From: Hydrogenophaga palleronii_A
Lineage (GTDB): Bacteria > Pseudomonadota > Gammaproteobacteria > Burkholderiales > Burkholderiaceae_C
Assembly (NCBI RefSeq): GCF_031457455.1
Contig: NZ_JAVDWU010000005.1
Span: 1 to 64,000, forward strand
Length of the DNA: 64,000 nucleotides
Reading direction: 5' to 3'
The notes beneath the pieces are model-generated. The model did not search any database and was not told the DNA's origin. It was given only the letters and a program-made list of their open reading frames with translations. How positions within the stretch are numbered: position 1 is the stretch's first letter; the number at the start of each line of letters is the position of its first letter. The translations under genes and the position numbers were made by a program. Positions 60,253 through 64,000 of this stretch are shown in pieces.

Positions 60253-61464
60253 GTGAACTCACTCTGGGTGCCTGGCAACCGTTTCGCGCTGCTCGAAAAC
60301 GGAGAGGAGTTCTTCCCACGTGTCTTCAGCGCCATCGAGGGGGCCGAGCGGGAGGTGCTGATCGAGACGTTCATCTGGTTTGACGACCAGGTGGGCCAGG
60401 CGCTGCGCGACGTGCTGATCGCCGCGGCGCGGCGCGGGGTCGAGACGCATGTGCTGATCGACGGATGGGGCTCACCCGATATTGCCTTACCCTTTGCACA
60501 GTCTCTGCTGGACGCCGGTGTGCGGCTGCGCAGCTTTGAGCCCGCCCGGCGCCTGTTCGGCGCCCGCATCAACATGCTTGGCCGCATGCATCACAAGCTT
60601 GTCGTTATCGACGCACGCCGCGCCTTCGTCGGAGGCATCAACTACGCGAAGGACCATCTGGTCGAGCTCGACGCCATGAGCAAGCAGGACTACGCGGTCG
60701 AGATCGAAGGCCCGCTGGTGGAACAGATCCATGCCTTCTGCCGCGCCAACCTGGAAAAGCCGCAACCAGAAAGGCGTTTGTGGATGCGGCGCTGGGGCGC
60801 GCGCATGGACAGGCGCGGCAGCACCCCTGGAACCGCGTCTGGCGGCGCGGTGGCCGCGTTCGTCACCAGGGACAATTCCAGCCAGCGCACCGACATCGAG
60901 CGACAGTACCGGGTGGCGATCCGCAGCGCGCAACGCCGTATCGTGATCGCCAACGCCTACTTCTTTCCGGGTTACCGCCTGCTTCGCGATCTGCGCCGTG
61001 CGGCGCGCCGTGGGGTGCAGGTCGATCTGATCCTGCAGGGCCAACCGGACATGCCATGGGTGCAGCGCGCCACGATGCTGCTGTACGAACTGCTGCTGCG
61101 CGCCGGCGTGCACATTCACGAATTCGTGGAGCGCCCGCTGCACGCCAAGGTGGCCGTGATTGACGATGAGTGGGCCACCGTGGGTTCCAGCAATCTCGAC
61201 CCCACCAGCCTGAGCCTGAACCTGGAGGCCAATGTGATGATGCGCGACCAGGGCTTTGCAACGGAATTGCGCCAGGCGCTCGATGCACTGATCGAGAACA
61301 AATGCGTGACCGTGAACCTGCCGCGACCAGGCCCTCTGCGTTCGATCTGGCTCGCTGTTCGCACCACCATCGTGTACCACGTCTTGCGCCGCTTCCCGGC
61401 CTGGGTGAGGTGGACCCAGTCGCGCGCTCCCAGGGTGGTTCCCTTGCAGGCAGAGACGCCATGA
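60253..61464 (+). CDS. clsB: Cardiolipin synthase ClsB-type phospholipase D
   Basis: A 403-residue enzyme of the phospholipase D superfamily, close in length to E. coli ClsB (413). Both HKD motifs are complete: H113-x-K115-x4-D120 in HHKLVVID, and H297-x-K299-x4-D304 in HAKVAVID, each followed by a G-GG/GSxN phrase. It should join phospholipids to cardiolipin at the inner membrane. The GTG start at 60253 follows GAAGGTGG. It overlaps the next gene by ATGA. Confidence 0.92.
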   Translation: MNSLWVPGNRFALLENGEEFFPRVFSAIEGAEREVLIETFIWFDDQVGQALRDVLIAAARRGVETHVLIDGWGSPDIALPFAQSLLDAGVRLRSFEPARRLFGARINMLGRMHHKLVVIDARRAFVGGINYAKDHLVELDAMSKQDYAVEIEGPLVEQIHAFCRANLEKPQPERRLWMRRWGARMDRRGSTPGTASGGAVAAFVTRDNSSQRTDIERQYRVAIRSAQRRIVIANAYFFPGYRLLRDLRRAARRGVQVDLILQGQPDMPWVQRATMLLYELLLRAGVHIHEFVERPLHAKVAVIDDEWATVGSSNLDPTSLSLNLEANVMMRDQGFATELRQALDALIENKCVTVNLPRPGPLRSIWLAVRTTIVYHVLRRFPAWVRWTQSRAPRVVPLQAETP

Positions 61465-62399
61465 AGCCGGCTGCCAAACGGGTCTGGTCCTGGCTGCGGC
61501 GCGTGGGTCCCTGGGCCCTGGCCGGCTTGGTGATGGTCCTGGTCGTGCAATACGCCCAGGAAGTGGACTGGCCTGCCGTGTGGCGGTCGCTGAAGGCGTT
61601 CCCGCCCAGCCTGCTGTTGCTTTCGGCCGCCCTGGCGTTGACCAGCCACGCCCTGTACGCCAGCTTCGACGTGATCGGGCGGCACCTGACGCGGCACGGC
61701 CTGGGTCGTGTGCGAAGCTGGGGCATCGCGGCCATCAGCTTTGCGTTCAACCTCAACTTCGGTGCGCTGATCGGCGGGCTGGCCTTGCGTCTTCGGCTCT
61801 ACACCCGCCGCGGCCTGGCCATCGGCACCGTGGGCCAGATCGCCATGTACAGCATTTTCACCAACTGGCTGGGGTGGTGCTGGGTCGCTGGTGTCACGTT
61901 CATGGCGGTGCCACCGCGCGTCGAACTCGAGTGGATGCAGGGGGACACCGCATTGCGTGTGCTGGGCGCGATCCTGGTGGTGGTGGCGATCGGCTACCAC
62001 GGCATGTGCATGCGCTGGGGCGGTGAAACACTCACCTGGCGCGAACACAGCGTCAAGCTGCCACCGCTGCGAATCTCCTTCCTGCAGGCCATCGCGGGCG
62101 GTGTCACCTGGATGATCATGGGTCTGAGCATCTGCAATCTTCTGGGCTGGCGAATCGACTATCCCACCGCCCTGGGCGTGCTGATGCTGGCGGCGGTGGC
62201 CGGTGCGCTCACGCATGTGCCGGCGGGCCTGGGCGTGTTGGAGGGGGTGTTTGTAGCCGCCCTGCACGGCCGCTTGCCCGCTTCGGAAATCCTGGCTGCG
62301 GTGCTGGCCTACCGCGCGGTCCACCACATCTTGCCGCTGTGCCTGGCCCTTCCCGCGTACGGACTCGATGAAGCATTGGCCAGGCGGCAGCCTGCCTAG
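61461..62399 (+). CDS. YbhN-like UPF0104/LPG-synthase transmembrane protein
   Basis: A 312-residue membrane protein with about eight hydrophobic segments, of the lysylphosphatidylglycerol-synthase transmembrane (UPF0104/YbhN) family. FNLNFGALIGGLALRLRLY and VPAGLGVLEGVF are characteristic. In E. coli ybhN lies directly after clsB, and the same order and overlap are seen here. It may move or sense lipids. Confidence 0.9.
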   Translation: MKPAAKRVWSWLRRVGPWALAGLVMVLVVQYAQEVDWPAVWRSLKAFPPSLLLLSAALALTSHALYASFDVIGRHLTRHGLGRVRSWGIAAISFAFNLNFGALIGGLALRLRLYTRRGLAIGTVGQIAMYSIFTNWLGWCWVAGVTFMAVPPRVELEWMQGDTALRVLGAILVVVAIGYHGMCMRWGGETLTWREHSVKLPPLRISFLQAIAGGVTWMIMGLSICNLLGWRIDYPTALGVLMLAAVAGALTHVPAGLGVLEGVFVAALHGRLPASEILAAVLAYRAVHHILPLCLALPAYGLDEALARRQPA

Positions 62400-62422
62400 G
62401 GCCTCTTAATGACGGGGGATCC

Positions 62423-64000
62423 ATGCAGGCTCGCCAATTGCCCCGATCGGGCATGGCCACACGCTCCCGCTCACCGTCCACCAGCGGCACTCAGCCCAGG
62501 CGCGCCAGGGGCTCTGTATCCCCTGCGGAGAGCGATCTGCTGACGCCCTACCGGATCAAACGCAACTTCCACGTCACCCCGGAGCCAGCGGGTCAGGCGG
62601 CAGAAAAAGGCGCCACAGCGCAGTTCGTGGTGCAGAAGCACTGGGCGAGCCGGCTGCACTACGACTTTCGTCTGGAACTCGACGGCGTGATGAGGAGTTG
62701 GGCTGTGCCCAAGGGGCCGAGCCTGGACCCGGCGGTCAAACGCATGGCCGTCGAGGTGGAAGACCACCCCGTGGCCTATGCCGAGTTTGAGGGCCGCATC
62801 CCGGCCGGCCAGTACGGTGCCGGCCGGGTCGTCGTGTGGGACAAGGGCCATTGGCATCCCCTGGCCGACGCCCGGGCGGGTTTGCGCAAGGGCAGCCTGA
62901 AGTTCGAACTCCAGGGCCATAAGCTGCGCGGCAAGTGGGCGCTGGTGCGCATGAAGGGCCATGACCCGAAAAAACCGGCGTGGTTGCTGCTGAAGGAACG
63001 CGACGGATTCGCCCGGCCGGAAGAAGAATTCAGCATCGTCGAGGCAGAACCTAACAGCGTGGCTTCACTCGGCATGCCTGCGGAAGCCGGTCCCCAGACG
63101 CCTTTGGGGCAATCCGACTGGCCGGCAGAGGCCGTGCCCGGAGAACTGCCGGAAAGGCTCACGCCACAACTGGCCACGCGATCGGAAAAGCTCCCGCCCG
63201 ACGATGCCGAGTGGCAGTACGAGATCAAGTTTGACGGCTACCGTCTGCTGGCACGCATCGAAGGTGCACAGGCGAAGAAGCAGGTGAAGCTTTTCACACG
63301 AAGCGGCCTCGACTGGACCGCGCGGCTCAAGCCCTTGCACCAGGTGTTGCTGGACATGCCCTTGCCCAGTGGCTGGTACGACGGCGAAATTGTGGTGCCG
63401 GGTGACAAAGGTTTGCCGGACTTTGGCGCCCTGCAGCGGTGCTTCGAGAACGGGCGAACCGCGGACGTCGTGTTCCATGTGTTCGATCTGCCCTTTGTGG
63501 ATGGGCACGACCTCCGGTCGCTGCCGCTGCAACAGCGGCGCAACAAGCTGGCCAGTCTGTTGGCCACTGTGGATTCTGATGTGGTTCGGTTCAGCGCCGC
63601 GTTCGAGGGCGCCGGGGCCGACGTGCTGTCGTCTGCCTGCCGGCTCGGGCTGGAGGGCGTCATTGCCAAACGCAAGGATTCGGTCTACCGCGCGGCACGC
63701 AACACCGACTGGCTCAAGCTCAAATGCGGCAGGCGGCAGGAGTTTGTGATCGGTGGCTACACCGAGGGCAAGAATTCTCGTGCCGAGTTGGGCGCGCTGA
63801 TGCTGGGGGTGTTCGACGAAGAGGGGGTCTTGAACCATGTCGGCAACGTGGGCACCGGTTTCAGCGGCTCAACCCTCACCCAGCTGCTGCGCCGCATGAA
63901 GCCATTGAGCCGGTCGACCAGCCCTTTCAGCAAGCGCCCTGGTGTGACCGCCCGGCCTCACTGGCTCGAACCCCGTCTGGTGGCGGAGGTGACGTTCTCC
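62423..64000 (+). CDS. ligD: ATP-dependent DNA ligase LigD (partial, 3' end outside window)
   Basis: 526 codons are visible; the gene runs past the window end. A basic N-terminal tail (1-60) leads to the 3'-phosphoesterase domain (about 65-200; HWASRLHYDFRLELDG and GRIPAGQYG). The ATP-dependent ligase follows with K269 in IKFDGYR as the AMP-accepting lysine, and GLEGVIAKRKDS and WLKLK later. The polymerase domain and the ku gene would be beyond the end. It repairs double-strand breaks by end joining. The ATG at 62423 was chosen; an ATG at 62453 in frame is an alternative. Confidence 0.93.
   Translation, partial: MQARQLPRSGMATRSRSPSTSGTQPRRARGSVSPAESDLLTPYRIKRNFHVTPEPAGQAAEKGATAQFVVQKHWASRLHYDFRLELDGVMRSWAVPKGPSLDPAVKRMAVEVEDHPVAYAEFEGRIPAGQYGAGRVVVWDKGHWHPLADARAGLRKGSLKFELQGHKLRGKWALVRMKGHDPKKPAWLLLKERDGFARPEEEFSIVEAEPNSVASLGMPAEAGPQTPLGQSDWPAEAVPGELPERLTPQLATRSEKLPPDDAEWQYEIKFDGYRLLARIEGAQAKKQVKLFTRSGLDWTARLKPLHQVLLDMPLPSGWYDGEIVVPGDKGLPDFGALQRCFENGRTADVVFHVFDLPFVDGHDLRSLPLQQRRNKLASLLATVDSDVVRFSAAFEGAGADVLSSACRLGLEGVIAKRKDSVYRAARNTDWLKLKCGRRQEFVIGGYTEGKNSRAELGALMLGVFDEEGVLNHVGNVGTGFSGSTLTQLLRRMKPLSRSTSPFSKRPGVTARPHWLEPRLVAEVTFS

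Noticed and set aside
59897..60256. Open frame of 119 codons before clsB
   Set aside because: No family likeness and no clear ribosome binding site; it could be chance in GC-rich DNA.

Overview
The window is GC-rich, densely coded DNA. Gene content and gene style suggest a betaproteobacterium of the order Burkholderiales, most likely a Comamonadaceae member such as a Hydrogenophaga-like organism. This rests on the gram-negative porin, the GbdR-type betaine regulon, the protein sequences and the dispersed intergenic repeats. It is inference; no rRNA or other taxonomic marker lies in the window.

Layout. (1) 1-4.7 kb: a small conserved protein, a zinc alcohol dehydrogenase, and an SDR/SnoaL-like pair transcribed divergently from a LysR regulator, followed by the wreck of a second LysR gene. 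(2) 5.1-30.4 kb: a nearly continuous plus-strand island for complete aerobic breakdown of glycine betaine. GbcAB removes the first methyl group, DgcAB with a dedicated ETF the second, and the sarcosine oxidase SoxBDAG the third. GlyA joins glycine to the released one-carbon unit to give serine, and serine dehydratase gives pyruvate. FdhA and PurU handle formaldehyde and formyl-THF, a FolB-like protein may support folate supply, an OpuA-type transporter (split over two places) imports betaine, and GbdR is the expected activator. Many neighbours overlap by ATGA, so translation is coupled. (3) 30.6-34.3 kb: a porin, then minus-strand genes for a CBS-domain protein, two small disordered proteins and an AI-2E family permease. 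(4) 34.7-56.7 kb: an 18-gene minus-strand exopolysaccharide cluster of the Wzx/Wzy type. It starts with a polyprenyl-phosphate hexose-1-phosphate transferase and GDP-mannose/GDP-fucose genes, and ends with Wza-like and Wzc-like export/kinase genes. Inside it are three sugar-decorating transferases, a GH16-like lipoprotein, and an unusual GMC oxidoreductase, aldo-keto reductase and nitroreductase set. (5) 57.0-58.1 kb: an IS630-like protein with an intact frame and a good ribosome binding site, but without the third catalytic acid. (6) 58.6-64 kb: stress and envelope genes: a Gln/Gly-rich disordered protein, a hemerythrin, a small lipoprotein, a ClsB-YbhN pair, and the 5' part of ligD, which runs off the window.

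The most striking non-coding signal is a 165-bp repeat present in two full copies, 16386-16550 and 26007-26171, plus an 18-bp fragment at 28501. The two copies differ at 22 positions, and ten of these form five compensatory base-pair changes in three predicted helices, so the folded structure itself appears to be conserved. All three sites lie between genes of the betaine island. Other non-coding signals worth testing are a structured leader before the DUF5943-dgcA genes with partial likeness to a cobalamin riboswitch core, a 20-bp palindrome before fdhA, and a hairpin in the leader of the betaine ABC transporter.
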